Shown in pieces: positions 1 through 9,410 of a stretch of 64,000 nucleotides of DNA. The notes below the pieces were generated by a model. That model saw only the letters and a program-made list of their open reading frames with translations. It did no database searches and was not told the origin of the DNA. Position numbers and translations under genes: made by a program. Numbering within the stretch: position 1 is the first letter of the stretch; each line of letters opens with the position of its first letter. The DNA is taken from the NCBI GenBank assembly GCA_964596645.1, contig CAZQVB010000003.1, forward strand, positions 1 to 64,000, given 5' to 3'. Source of the DNA: CAVQEK01 sp964596645 (GTDB lineage: Bacteria > Bacteroidota > Bacteroidia > Cytophagales > Cyclobacteriaceae).

Positions 1-1
1 G

Positions 2-172
2 GCGGGCGTCTACCGGGGCTATTTGGGCCTGGGTGGGCTGTTTGCGAGCAGCATGAAAAGAAACCAGGAACTGCTTGTACTAAAGGCAAATTTTGCGGTG
101 AAGAAACGCAATTGGTCAAAGCGCAAAAATCTTCTACTAAAAAATCTGTTGCGTCCCACGGGGGCTTCTTAG
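2..172 (+). CDS. 3' end of an unidentified gene (partial)
   Basis: An open frame runs from the window edge to a TAG at 170-172 and gives 56 residues ending in a basic tail (KKRNWSKRKNLLLKN). The codon use and the hydrophobic-then-basic composition look like a genuine protein C-terminus. A second frame is also open from base 1 to a TAA at 256-258, so the frame choice is not certain. No family is recognised; a glycosyltransferase-like tail would fit but is only a guess. Confidence 0.4.
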   Translation, partial: AGVYRGYLGLGGLFASSMKRNQELLVLKANFAVKKRNWSKRKNLLLKNLLRPTGAS

Positions 173-580
173 TTAAAGTTTATCAGGAACAACCATTTCT
201 GTATTATTCAATTGATCTAAATACCCTCATTAATAACATATTTTTGGTGCGTTTTTAAACTGAGAAGCACATCTGCATCAACGGGATGATTTTGTCAAAA
301 TGTTTGATCGAAGAGGGTCGGCAAGGATGCAGACGCAATGTGGCAGTCCGGTTTTGTGGACATATTGGCAATTCATGCGTAGGTGCTGATGTCCAAACAC
401 ATACATCTTATTGTTTTCTGAACGCTACCGGAAGTTCTTTTTCTGGCATTGTGAATATATTCAGAATGATCCAAATCCCTTCATCGGTTGGCAATGCTTT
501 AAGCTTTCTATTACACCAAATCCCCTCGGCCACAGGCGTCTTTCAGGTTTTACAGCACAGGTCAAATTTCACGTCAAAAA
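173..580. other. gene-poor stretch
   Basis: About 400 bases lie between the partial gene and the IS66 relic. The open frames here (for example 286-585) have skewed, cysteine-rich translations with no family resemblance, and I see no promoter or RNA structure. Because transposase debris follows directly, this stretch may be further decayed mobile-element DNA, but nothing readable remains. Confidence 0.5.
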
Positions 581-695
581 CTTAATGAGCACGTGCTTGC
601 CCTGGGCAGGCAGAACTACCTGTTTGCCGCACCAGGCCGCCCGGCAAGCCGCCACGATGTATTCCTTCTTTGGCACCTGCAAGCGTTGCTTTCGT
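581..695 (+). pseudogene. IS66-family transposase (TnpC) C-terminal relic, frameshifted
   Basis: One frame from 581 reads LALGRQNYLFA. After about base 628 the +1 frame continues HQAARQAATMYSFFGTCK, ending at 683. Joined across a one-base frameshift, this matches the well-known C-terminal pattern of IS66 transposases (GRKNYLFAGSHEAAxxAAxIYSxFxTCK). Nothing upstream or downstream restores the DDE catalytic core, so this is a short dead fragment. It lies between the partial gene at the window start and the terminator of the gliding-protein gene. Confidence 0.65.
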
Positions 696-805
696 TTTCT
701 GGCAGTTGGAGGGGCTGCAAGGCACGCGTTACGCTATCGCTAAACGCGCGTCAGTGGGGGCGCGCCAGCGGAGATCGCTGCAAATGAACGCTGCCGGCCA
801 CAAAC

Positions 806-839
806 AACCGTGGGCAGCACAAGCTGGCTGCCCACGGTT
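806..839 (-). terminator. perfect 13-bp hairpin downstream of the gliding-type gene
   Basis: AACCGTGGGCAGC at 806-818 pairs perfectly with GCTGCCCACGGTT at 827-839 around an 8-nt loop. It sits 31 bases beyond the stop of the minus-strand gene ending at 870, the expected place for its terminator. The following minus-strand bases are only moderately T-rich (GTTTGTGG). Confidence 0.7.
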
Positions 840-869
840 ATAAAATAAGTTTCTTTATTGGCCTCGTAT

Positions 870-3800
870 CTACCTCAGTAATACCACACCGCCGGGTTGC
901 TGGTACTCCCCGGTATCGGTTTCGGTAATGCTCCTGTACTTCATCACATAAGCATAAGTGCCTGATGGCAGCAGATCGCCGTTCTTTCCACGCCCATCCC
1001 AGCCTTCGTTGGTCATGAAATCGAGGTCGTCGGAGAAGAAAATAAGCTCACCCCAGCGGTTGTATATGAATATTTCAAAGTCTCGAACATATGTGGGGTA
1101 AATGTGAAAGGTCTTGTTTTCGGCAATGCTGGCACCAGGGCTAAATGCATTGGGCACATATACGGTGGGCACACAACTCACGATCACTTCGGTGGTATCC
1201 TGGGTCACACAGCCAAAGGCATTTTCCAACAAAAAGCGGTATTCACCAGATTCTTGTATTTCAAAAAGGCCTGGCAGCGATTCAAATACCTGCTCGCCTG
1301 TTTCTACATTGAAGGCCTGATAAAATAGAAAATTCCCTGGCTCAATCTCCGCTACTTCGTTGGCCGGTGGTTCCGGACAGACGCGATACTCCGGATCAAT
1401 CTCGCTCGGCGTCACAGGTGCGCGTATGATCTCCAACGTGCCCGAAGAGGTACAAACTCCACCTACGGTGAGGTCGGCGCGGAACAGACCTTCATTGAAT
1501 GTTTCCAGTGCAGAAGTCGTATCGCGCAGCTCAACATTATTTAAAAACCACTCATAAGAAATCTGGCCCTGGGCTGGTATGGGCACGGCTGTAAGCGTGA
1601 TCAGATTTTCATTTAGACAGGGCTGCTGATCTACGGTCACGTTCACCACAAAAGGCTGAAATACCTGGACATCGGCATTGTCCTGCGCAGTGCAGCCAGT
1701 GACCTGACTCTGTATGGTGACGCCGTAGTTGCCGCTCTGATTGACCTGTATCACCTGACCTACCTGGCCGGTAGACCACAAGTGTGAATAATTGCCCCCG
1801 GGGATGGCATTGACACCCAACTGTTTGGTGCCGTTGCATCCATCGGTGACAGAGATGATCTCCGCCGACGGAGAACTGTTGATATTGACTTGGGTAGTGG
1901 CCGTAGTGTCGCACACACCCGTCGCTGATACCGTCACGGCATATTCACCGGCATTGGTTACCGGCAGCGATTGGCCGGCGGCGTTTGACACGCCGGGTCC
2001 GTTCCAGACATAGGTAGCCCCGGCACTGGTTGACGATGCTTCTATCTCAGCGTCGTCGGAGCATTCATCAAATACGGGATCAACCGTCAGGTTGGCAGTG
2101 GGCAACGCGTTCACAACCTGCAATACGGTATCCAAACAACCATCAGCCCTAATTTGCAGGCTGTAGCTGGCTGGGCCTGGTATGGGCACCTCAAAAACTG
2201 CCGCAGCAGCACTCACCATGGGGTATATTATGTTGTTGGTTTGGTCTACCAATGTGTACTCTACAGAAGCCGGCGAGGCCACACCACCCAGCGCTATATC
2301 CAGGGTGTCGCCCAGGCAGTCTTGTCGAAGGCTTTGCGTATCGACAGTAAAGGGCACTACGTCGTCGATCACATCGATGCTGTATTCCCTGCTACAACCT
2401 GTAATGTTGCTGATCACCCGCAGCGTGTATGCGCCTGCCGGTACATTACTGAGCGCAGGGCCGGTAGTGAGCAGCGTGTTGCCGGCATTGTACCACTCCA
2501 CGCTCAGATCCTGCAGGGAGCTATTGATGCTGATGCTGCCGTCGGAGTTGCCACAGGTGCTGTTTACGATGTCGTAGGTGGCGGTGGGCGTAGGGTTGAT
2601 GGTGACGATGATGGAGTCATTGTTGACACAACCCGTAAGGCCGTCGATTACATTGACACGATAATCGAAAATGCCGGGGTTGCTGGTATTGATGGCAAGA
2701 AAGCGTTGGTTGCCCCCGATGGGCGCCCCGTTCACCGTCCAGCTAAATGTGTTGGCCGGATTCCCCACAGGCAATCCCGTATTGAGCACGATGCTGTCAT
2801 CTTCGCACACGGTCATGTTGGGCCCCAGGTCAAATTGCGGCCTGCCGTCATACACATCGATGGTATCTTCCGATTGGCAGCCCACACTGTTGAGTATTCT
2901 GACAGAATACAACCCAGGCTGCTCTACATCTATGGTTTTGGTGGTTTCGCCGGTGCTCCAGAAAAAGGACAGTCCGGCCACATTGTTGCTGTCGGCATCC
3001 AGCACCAACGGCCCCTGGCAGATGATACCCACCTCATCGATCGTGGGCTCATTGGGCTCCCCGGATATCACCAGATTTTGTGTAATGGCGGTATCCAGTC
3101 CGCAGCGGTTGGTAATGCGCAGGGTAACGATATAGGTGCTGTCTGCGAAATAGGTATGCTCGGCTTCTGCCATACTTGCTCCGGCGCCATCGCCAAACGT
3201 CCAGCTGAATTCATCGATAGACGACGTGCCGCTGCCGCTAAAGGTAATCACCTGGCCTATACAACCCGGATTCGGCGTGACTGAAGCCGCCGGTGACGGT
3301 GGCTGATTGGTGAAATTTTGCACAAAATTGGGCAAGCCCAGGCCGGATGTCCTTCCGGCAAGATCAAAACGATTGTTGTCGTAGTCGAAGGTAGAAACTG
3401 TGGCCGTATCGAGATTGGGAAAGAATTGGCCAATAAAGCCCTGTCCATCCATGGCGATATACAACTGACCGTCGGGTCCGGTTTGTATGGCGCCATAGTT
3501 TACGCCACTTGTCTCTTCTATCAGGTCGATGTTGTCCTGAATGGAATCCTCCACATAGTTATGCAACTTCACTTCAAACAATCGTCCGTTGGCTCCGCCG
3601 GGATCGTTCAGTGTCACAAACAATTTGTCGCTGTTGGATGCGAACTCCACGCCATACACCTGATAGCTGCTGTTGGCCGGAAAATCTGCGTTCAGATCTA
3701 CCTGTATGTAATTGGAGAGTTCTCCGGTAGTGGCATCAAAATCAAAGAGTTCCACATAGTTGTCGGGTGGGTCTGCAAACGCGACGGCCAGGCGCGTACC

Positions 3801-6074
3801 GTCGGGTGAAAATTTCATATAGCCTTCTGCATTGGCCTGGGTAGAGGCATTGTGTGCAGAGCCAACGGACGACAGCACCGGCGGCATAATGCCGGTTTCA
3901 GTAATTGGATAAGCATAAAATGTGTTGCTGCCCATTTCGTGGGCCATCAGCCAATAGCCCCCGCCTGCCTGTATGGCTGCGATGCGTTCCGTAGAGCGCG
4001 ACAACAATGGAACATCCTTGGCGATCACTTCGCCAACGGAGCCGTTGCCCGTTTCTTTGATGTCTACTATGGAGTAGCTCAGCTCGTAGCTGTGATCGCC
4101 GCCGGCATCGAATACATCGCGCGTGGTGAAAATGTAAAACAGGGTTTCATCATCGGGAAATGGCACAATGATGGAGGATTGAGAAGCCGTGTTGTCGCCA
4201 CCGATCGCATTGCCGTTGAACATCAGGTTGTGGTCCCTGTCAAACACCGCATTGCCATCGGTGTAAAACAACAAGTCGCCATTGCGGTCGGAAATAGCGG
4301 CGGCGCCGGCGGGGGATTGTATCTGACCATCGGTGAGTGGTGTGGGTGGTTGATCGTTGAAATCGATACCGGCCTCATCGCCGAAGTACCACACATTAGC
4401 CACCTGCGTCTGCTCACCATATACTTCTACATTGATGCCGTCGTAAGAGGAACAGCCACCAGAGGAGGCCACCACCCAATAGTAGCCGGTAGAGTCTACC
4501 GTGATTTGCTGACCTGTCTCACCGGTATTCCACACGTAGGTATTGAAGCCACTGCCGGCGTCGAGCGTGAGCGTTTCGCCCGGGCAAATGACGGTGTCCT
4601 GCCCCAGGTCTACCGTATCCTGCTGGGTTATGGTTACCTGCTGCGTGAGGGTATCGACGCTGCCGTTGGCGCGAACGATCAGGCGCACGTTGTATGTGCC
4701 TGGCTGACCGTACTCATACACCGGGAATGGATTTCGTTGATTGGCTGGTGGATCGGGATTGGCCAGGTCTCCAAAATCCCACAGGTAGCTGTCGGCGGGT
4801 TCGTCGAGCTGGGGCACAAATTTGGTCGGGTTGCCCAGGCAGTTGCCGATCGTAAGAAATGGTGCCGCACCAAGATCTACATCCCTTCGCGGTGAAAATG
4901 AGGGGAACTGCCGTGCGTTAAAATTGGTATTGCCAAAGGGTGTGGCCTCATAGCTGAGTAAGCCAATATCCTGCTCGTTGGGATTGGCAACACGCCCGAT
5001 CAGAAATGGCCCGCCGTTCGTCTCCTGATAGAGGTGATAAAGATTTCCGTCTGGCCCCATCTGCAGGCCATAGCTCCGGTACAGCGCGGGAGTATTGACC
5101 ACATCCAGCGAAGGGTTGGTTGCGGTGAGGTCGTAGCGGTACAGCACACCGTCCTGGCCACTATTGTCACCAAAGCGAGAGATGAATATTTTGGTGCCAT
5201 CGGGCGAAAAGGCTATATCATACGCCTGCTGTGCGGCGGCATCGTTGAAGGCGGAGTTGAGTATGGGCTGGTCGTAGCTCAAGGTGCCTGCAGCCGGATC
5301 GAAGGTGATCAACTGGGCATTTACATTGGGATTTTGAGGTGCAATGGCGATGCGGCCACTTGCCTCATGATAAGCAAAACTTGCCGCGTCCAGATCTACC
5401 GGAAGCAGTAAAGCATCCCGCAGTACCGGCCCGGCTGCGGTCACTTCAAATAAAAGCACTTCGTTGGTGGATACATCCTGGGCGATCAGCCAATAGCGAT
5501 ACGGATCGTTGCCCGACTCGATCACCATCATGCCTTCAGCGATATTGGTAATGCCTGTTGCGGTGTTTTTAGAAGCTGGCTGCACCACACCCAGTGGGGG
5601 TTGAGTGGCAGGAGCATTGCCCTGGGCGGCCATATCCACCACGCTATATCGCAATGTGCCACCGGCAGGAAAGTTGGCGTCGTTGGTAAAAACAAAGTAC
5701 TCGTCGGGGCTGCCCGGCCTGGGCACTACTACGGCAGCCTGGTTTCTGCTGTTGTTGGCAATGAGGCCAGTACCGTTTGGCATAGCCTGATGCCGGGCAT
5801 CGTATACGGTGGTGCCATCGGTATAGAAGAGCAATTGGCCGGTGCGATGATCTGTGGCTACCGCTCCGCCACCAATGCCCATTGCAGCATTTTGGTCGTT
5901 GACCTGAGCGGCCTGGGCGTCAGACTTGTTGAAACTCAGACCGGCCGCCGAAGAGCCAAAGTACCAATTGTATGAAGCGTAATTTTGTGCCAGAAGCTGG
6001 CTACTGCTAAAAAAGACCAGAAGAAAAAAAATGGCTTTGGCCAGTCGCCACAGGTGCGGTTTCTGTTGACTCAT
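870..6074 (-). CDS. giant secreted protein with PKD domains and gliding-type T9SS C-terminal domain
   Basis: 1734 residues from the chosen start. The ATG at 6074 gives a clean signal peptide ending SSSQLLAQ; the frame is open 57 codons further up to 6245, but that extension is polar and unlike a leader. Order: beta-propeller-like module (about 30-415), PKD domain with WDFGD (about 415-490), Ig-like segment with a CPGE motif, a second propeller-like module that resembles the first (about 565-945), PKD with WTFGDG, several Ig-like repeats of the WSTGE type, and a C-terminal gliding motility-associated domain (VPNAFSPG, YNRWGELIF, WDGRGKNG, LPSGTYAYV). That last domain is the type B sorting signal of the type IX secretion system, so the protein is probably exported to the cell surface. 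It is divergent from a PorP/SprF gene, the usual partner class. Its ligand is unknown. Confidence 0.9.
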   Translation of the reverse strand: MSQQKPHLWRLAKAIFFLLVFFSSSQLLAQNYASYNWYFGSSAAGLSFNKSDAQAAQVNDQNAAMGIGGGAVATDHRTGQLLFYTDGTTVYDARHQAMPNGTGLIANNSRNQAAVVVPRPGSPDEYFVFTNDANFPAGGTLRYSVVDMAAQGNAPATQPPLGVVQPASKNTATGITNIAEGMMVIESGNDPYRYWLIAQDVSTNEVLLFEVTAAGPVLRDALLLPVDLDAASFAYHEASGRIAIAPQNPNVNAQLITFDPAAGTLSYDQPILNSAFNDAAAQQAYDIAFSPDGTKIFISRFGDNSGQDGVLYRYDLTATNPSLDVVNTPALYRSYGLQMGPDGNLYHLYQETNGGPFLIGRVANPNEQDIGLLSYEATPFGNTNFNARQFPSFSPRRDVDLGAAPFLTIGNCLGNPTKFVPQLDEPADSYLWDFGDLANPDPPANQRNPFPVYEYGQPGTYNVRLIVRANGSVDTLTQQVTITQQDTVDLGQDTVICPGETLTLDAGSGFNTYVWNTGETGQQITVDSTGYYWVVASSGGCSSYDGINVEVYGEQTQVANVWYFGDEAGIDFNDQPPTPLTDGQIQSPAGAAAISDRNGDLLFYTDGNAVFDRDHNLMFNGNAIGGDNTASQSSIIVPFPDDETLFYIFTTRDVFDAGGDHSYELSYSIVDIKETGNGSVGEVIAKDVPLLSRSTERIAAIQAGGGYWLMAHEMGSNTFYAYPITETGIMPPVLSSVGSAHNASTQANAEGYMKFSPDGTRLAVAFADPPDNYVELFDFDATTGELSNYIQVDLNADFPANSSYQVYGVEFASNSDKLFVTLNDPGGANGRLFEVKLHNYVEDSIQDNIDLIEETSGVNYGAIQTGPDGQLYIAMDGQGFIGQFFPNLDTATVSTFDYDNNRFDLAGRTSGLGLPNFVQNFTNQPPSPAASVTPNPGCIGQVITFSGSGTSSIDEFSWTFGDGAGASMAEAEHTYFADSTYIVTLRITNRCGLDTAITQNLVISGEPNEPTIDEVGIICQGPLVLDADSNNVAGLSFFWSTGETTKTIDVEQPGLYSVRILNSVGCQSEDTIDVYDGRPQFDLGPNMTVCEDDSIVLNTGLPVGNPANTFSWTVNGAPIGGNQRFLAINTSNPGIFDYRVNVIDGLTGCVNNDSIIVTINPTPTATYDIVNSTCGNSDGSISINSSLQDLSVEWYNAGNTLLTTGPALSNVPAGAYTLRVISNITGCSREYSIDVIDDVVPFTVDTQSLRQDCLGDTLDIALGGVASPASVEYTLVDQTNNIIYPMVSAAAAVFEVPIPGPASYSLQIRADGCLDTVLQVVNALPTANLTVDPVFDECSDDAEIEASSTSAGATYVWNGPGVSNAAGQSLPVTNAGEYAVTVSATGVCDTTATTQVNINSSPSAEIISVTDGCNGTKQLGVNAIPGGNYSHLWSTGQVGQVIQVNQSGNYGVTIQSQVTGCTAQDNADVQVFQPFVVNVTVDQQPCLNENLITLTAVPIPAQGQISYEWFLNNVELRDTTSALETFNEGLFRADLTVGGVCTSSGTLEIIRAPVTPSEIDPEYRVCPEPPANEVAEIEPGNFLFYQAFNVETGEQVFESLPGLFEIQESGEYRFLLENAFGCVTQDTTEVIVSCVPTVYVPNAFSPGASIAENKTFHIYPTYVRDFEIFIYNRWGELIFFSDDLDFMTNEGWDGRGKNGDLLPSGTYAYVMKYRSITETDTGEYQQPGGVVLLR

Positions 6075-6269
6075 GTTGCCGGTGGGTTTGAAATAAGATT
6101 TAGAATAATACGACTGCGGGCTAATATATAGTATCTTTTTATTGCGAATTAAATACATCACCACTGAAAGTTTCGTTAGTGCTCCAATATGTTTTTTTGT
6201 TATTCTGTTTTTAATAATGGGCCTATAATTATCTTTAGCCCCCAAAGATGAGCCAATAAGTCGACATAC

Positions 6270-7295
6270 ATGCGCCGAACTTTATTTTTGTTAGTGATTT
6301 TTCTATCCACCTGGAGCAGTTCAGTTTTCGCTCAGGATCCACAATTTTCGCAGTTTTACGCCGCTCCTCTTTATCTCAATCCGGCCTTTGCCGGCTCCAC
6401 TGAACTGGCCCGTGTAGGTGTAAATTATCGCAACCAGTGGCCCGCCATGACGGCCAACTTCGTCACCTATTCGGCTTACTTCGATTATTTCTTTGAAGAC
6501 TACAACAGCGGTGTGGGCCTGTTGCTGCTCTCCGACAGGGAAGGGCTTGCGGGCTTTGTCACCAACAGTGTGGCCCTGCAGTATTCCTATCAGTTTCGCC
6601 TCTTCGAAAACCTGGTGGTGCGGCCCGGCCTGCAAGCGTCGTACAACATGCGGCGCATGGACTTTGGCAACCTGGTATTTGGTGATCAGATCAACTTCAA
6701 CGGGCAGTTCAAGCCCGTCACCGACGATGTATTTCTCGGAGAAGCAAACAACAATTACCTTGACATAGGTACGGGCGTACTGGTGTATTCCAATCGATTT
6801 TGGCTGGGTTTTGCTGCACATCACCTGCTGGAACCCAACCAGACGCTCATAGATGAAGACAGCCCACTGCCGAGAAAATATTCCGTGCATGCAGGATATA
6901 AAATTCCTCTGCCTACAAAAACAGATCTGGGCTTTCCCGGCGGCTACCGCGATGTCAGCTTTACACCCACCATGCAGTATAAGTTGCAGGGAGAATTCTC
7001 GCAGATGGATCTGGGTCTTTACTTTAATTATGAGCCGATCGTGCTGGGCACCTGGTATCGCGGTGTGCCCTTTAAGCCGGTAGAAGGATTTGGCAACAAT
7101 GAATCGATTGTGATGCTGGTGGGCTACTCCTCCAACGGCTTACATGTAGGCTATAGTTACGACTACACCATATCCAATCTCGCTGTGCGCAACACCGGAG
7201 GCGCCCACGAGATCTCCCTTCGATATGAGTTTTTCCTGGGCGACCCACGCCGCCCGCCAAAAAATGTACGACGCATACCCTGCCCCAGGTTTTAG
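6270..7295 (+). CDS. PorP/SprF family type IX secretion outer-membrane protein
   Basis: 341 residues with a signal peptide (ending SSSVFAQ) followed by the family hallmark DPQFSQFYAAPLYLNPAFAG, then beta-barrel-like alternation and GVNYRNQWPA. PorP/SprF proteins are outer-membrane components linked to T9SS export, and SprF-type paralogues are paired with individual large adhesins. Here it is head-to-head with the 1734-residue gliding-type protein, separated by about 195 bases, so it is probably its dedicated partner. That pairing is inferred from family precedent and position. Confidence 0.9.
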   Translation: MRRTLFLLVIFLSTWSSSVFAQDPQFSQFYAAPLYLNPAFAGSTELARVGVNYRNQWPAMTANFVTYSAYFDYFFEDYNSGVGLLLLSDREGLAGFVTNSVALQYSYQFRLFENLVVRPGLQASYNMRRMDFGNLVFGDQINFNGQFKPVTDDVFLGEANNNYLDIGTGVLVYSNRFWLGFAAHHLLEPNQTLIDEDSPLPRKYSVHAGYKIPLPTKTDLGFPGGYRDVSFTPTMQYKLQGEFSQMDLGLYFNYEPIVLGTWYRGVPFKPVEGFGNNESIVMLVGYSSNGLHVGYSYDYTISNLAVRNTGGAHEISLRYEFFLGDPRRPPKNVRRIPCPRF

Positions 7296-7790
7296 TGTGT
7301 TTTTGTTATTGTTACCTACCAGCAGTGCTGGCAAAGACCTGTGCAATAAACGAATTTTAGCGGATGACAAAATTGGTTGACATCGACACCTCTTTGGTTG
7401 GAGAGGTCTATGATAAGAACACCAAGAGAACTTTTGGAAGATGAAAAACTAAAGTGGAAAACAAGAAAAATGTTGATGCAGTCGAGTGGATGCAACGAAG
7501 ACGAATTGAAATAGGCAAGGATATTCAAGATATGACTTTGTAGGAAGAAAAGAAGTATTTCCGAGATCGGCTGAAAAGCTCAAAAAATTTAAGACGTTCA
7601 GCCCGGTAGGTAACACGCGCTAAGGTGTATGTGTCAAGGTGCTCTCTGGAAATTTCTTTGCACATAGTATCTTCAGTGCTGCCAGCGGAGGGATGACCCA
7701 CGCACCTCACCTTAGCTTAAGAATCATCGGGATGTGAAAAGTGAATTATCCTTCCCATCCTTTCAATCATTCACACAAACCCAAAAACCC
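7296..7790. other. intergenic stretch holding small-gene debris
   Basis: Nearly 500 bases between the PorP/SprF gene and the convergent membrane-protein gene. The only readable content is the degenerate small ORF at 7364-7624. The rest, including 7625-7790, shows no convincing gene, terminator or repeat. Confidence 0.6.
7364..7624 (+). pseudogene. decayed small ORF(s), antitoxin-like in appearance
   Basis: One frame starting ATG at 7364 reads MTKLVDIDTSLVGEVYDKN... to a TGA at 7442-7444. It resumes from a GTG at 7454 as KNVDAVEWMQRRRIEIGKDI... to an in-frame TAG at 7541-7543, then EEKKYFR. The next frame carries SAEKLKKFKTFSPVGNTR to a TAA at about 7622. The pattern (D-x-V-x-x-x-R-x-x-I, then E-E-x-x-x-Y-F) resembles a family of short proteins often found beside type II toxin genes. 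With two stops and one frameshift it cannot make a normal product. The family link is from memory and is the weak part. Confidence 0.4.
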
Positions 7791-8267
7791 TTAATTACTC
7801 AACAACTCCTCTTCCTCGCGACTGAGCTTCAAATCATTGATAAGCCGAAAGCGTGTGGGGCGGGCAAAGATGATCGCAAAAACCATCAGTATGGCAAAGC
7901 CCAGATACAGCAGGCGGCCAGTGAGCAAATAAGCCACTACGGCAAAGATGCCCGGCAGCTCGAGCACCATCAAACTAATGATGTGCGCCATCATGTATTT
8001 GGCCAGCTTTTGCCGCAAATCCGTTGCAGCATCTATTTTTTCTATCGTGACCTTGAAAAGCACTTTGCTGAGTATGTAGGCAACAAAAATGACGGCCGGC
8101 ACGGCAAACTTGAAGATATTGTCCAACCGATCATCAGCACCGGAAAAAACGGCTGAATAGCGCAAATAAACGGCCACCATCAGAAACACGAGCAGCCCCG
8201 CCATCACCGCCATAGAAATCACATTCATTGCGCGGAGCTGACTGCCAAAATTATTACTTGTATTCAT
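7791..8267 (-). CDS. hypothetical four-helix membrane protein
   Basis: 158 residues from ATG 8267 (MNTSNNFGSQ). Hydrophobic segments lie near residues 16-37, 50-70, 90-115 and 118-138, and the C-terminus is acidic and cytoplasmic-looking (LSREEEELLSN). The open frame extends 18 codons upstream into the stop of the preceding gene, so the internal ATG, 4 bases after that stop, is preferred. Tight spacing suggests co-transcription with the phosphotriesterase-like gene. I do not recognise a family. Confidence 0.75.
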   Translation of the reverse strand: MNTSNNFGSQLRAMNVISMAVMAGLLVFLMVAVYLRYSAVFSGADDRLDNIFKFAVPAVIFVAYILSKVLFKVTIEKIDAATDLRQKLAKYMMAHIISLMVLELPGIFAVVAYLLTGRLLYLGFAILMVFAIIFARPTRFRLINDLKLSREEEELLSN

Positions 8268-8271
8268 GCGA

Positions 8272-9348
8272 TTATATTTTACGTCTTTGTATGGTAAAAG
8301 CCCTGGCAGGATTAGCGCCAATAATTTGATTGATTTCGTCTTGTTGTAAACCGGCTGCGCGCATCATCGGGATGAAAGCAGTAAACAAAACATCGAAGGA
8401 GCGTTTGTCTTTGCCGGGAGGTGGAAAGCTGCTGCCATCATGCGACAGCAGGATTTGGTTTAAAAAGCCTCTGTCTTTTAGGTATAACAGCATTTCTAAA
8501 TGGCGGTATAGTGTGGCGCCATTGGACGTTCTATTTTCATAGAAATTGGGTGTACGCAGACCGTCGAGGCTTATCCATGCGCCCCGCTCTGCTGCATAAA
8601 GAAGGTCGCTTTCCTCTTGCACATTATGCGCATGCACCCACATCCAGGCACCAGGCGCTACGCCTTCTTCTTTGAGTATGGCCAATTGAGCTTTTACAGC
8701 CGGCAAGTTGTCGCTGGTATGGATGGCCAGCGGAAGCCCGGTTTCGGCATGCGTGATGGCCGCAGCCCGCACCAATTTGGCATCTATTTCAGACAAGGGC
8801 CCACCATCAACCGCTGTCTTAACAAATCCCGGTCGCACGTCAGAGCCATTGATGCCATTCTCAAATTCTTCTATCCACCGTGCCGCCAGTGTTCCAGCCT
8901 TTTCACCTGCTGCATATTCCGGCACATACCGGTCGCTTGCTGCGCCATATATGCCTGTGTTGGTGATGATGTGCATGCCGCTGCGCTCTGCAATGGCCCT
9001 TAGTATGTCCACATTTCTACCAAAATATTGCGCAGTGCAATCGGCCACTGTATTACAGCCCAAGTTTTTGAGGTATGTCATATAGGCACTCACTTCATCC
9101 ACCGTCTGTGCCTGAGGGTATGTGCCAACTTCCTCCGGTGGCTCACCAAATCTGGATATTACATGCTCATGTGGCAAAAAGACCCCTGCTGCCGACGGGT
9201 CGAGCACACCACGCACCGTCATTATGTTGCTCTCCGCAGACTTTTTGAAAGGGGTATGCGCCAGTGCCGGCGCCAACCCCACCGAGGCCACAGCCATGGA
9301 GGCAGATTTCACAAATTGTCGACGGCTGGTATTGCGCTTTTTCATCAT
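8272..9348 (-). CDS. Tat-exported phosphotriesterase-family metallohydrolase
   Basis: 358 residues. The N-terminus has a twin-arginine signal (SRRQFVKSA, then a hydrophobic stretch to APALA), so the folded enzyme is probably exported to the periplasm. The phosphotriesterase metal site is visible: HEH at 60-62, the bridging carboxylated lysine in GFVKTAVDGG (K177), and H210 in LAIHTSD, with WVHAHN (H239/H241) and LLSHDGS (D304) towards the C-terminus. In this family these ligands hold two divalent metals and hydrolyse phosphotriesters or lactones. The physiological substrate is unknown; a lactonase role is as likely as a phosphotriesterase. It lies 62 bases after a sulfatase gene on the same strand. 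Confidence 0.85.
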   Translation of the reverse strand: MMKKRNTSRRQFVKSASMAVASVGLAPALAHTPFKKSAESNIMTVRGVLDPSAAGVFLPHEHVISRFGEPPEEVGTYPQAQTVDEVSAYMTYLKNLGCNTVADCTAQYFGRNVDILRAIAERSGMHIITNTGIYGAASDRYVPEYAAGEKAGTLAARWIEEFENGINGSDVRPGFVKTAVDGGPLSEIDAKLVRAAAITHAETGLPLAIHTSDNLPAVKAQLAILKEEGVAPGAWMWVHAHNVQEESDLLYAAERGAWISLDGLRTPNFYENRTSNGATLYRHLEMLLYLKDRGFLNQILLSHDGSSFPPPGKDKRSFDVLFTAFIPMMRAAGLQQDEINQIIGANPARAFTIQRRKI

Positions 9349-9410
9349 TCAGTGTGCATCAGGATGGGTGACCAGTGCTGTTTGTGGCTTCACTGCGTAT
9401 TTTTTTCCGG

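Noticed and set aside
2154..3284. 376-codon plus-strand open frame inside the gliding-type gene
   Set aside because: It lies fully antisense to a well-supported domain-rich gene, and its translation has no recognisable domain; high GC leaves the complementary frame open.
3852..4895. 347-codon plus-strand open frame
   Set aside because: Same reason: antisense shadow of the second propeller module of the gliding-type protein.
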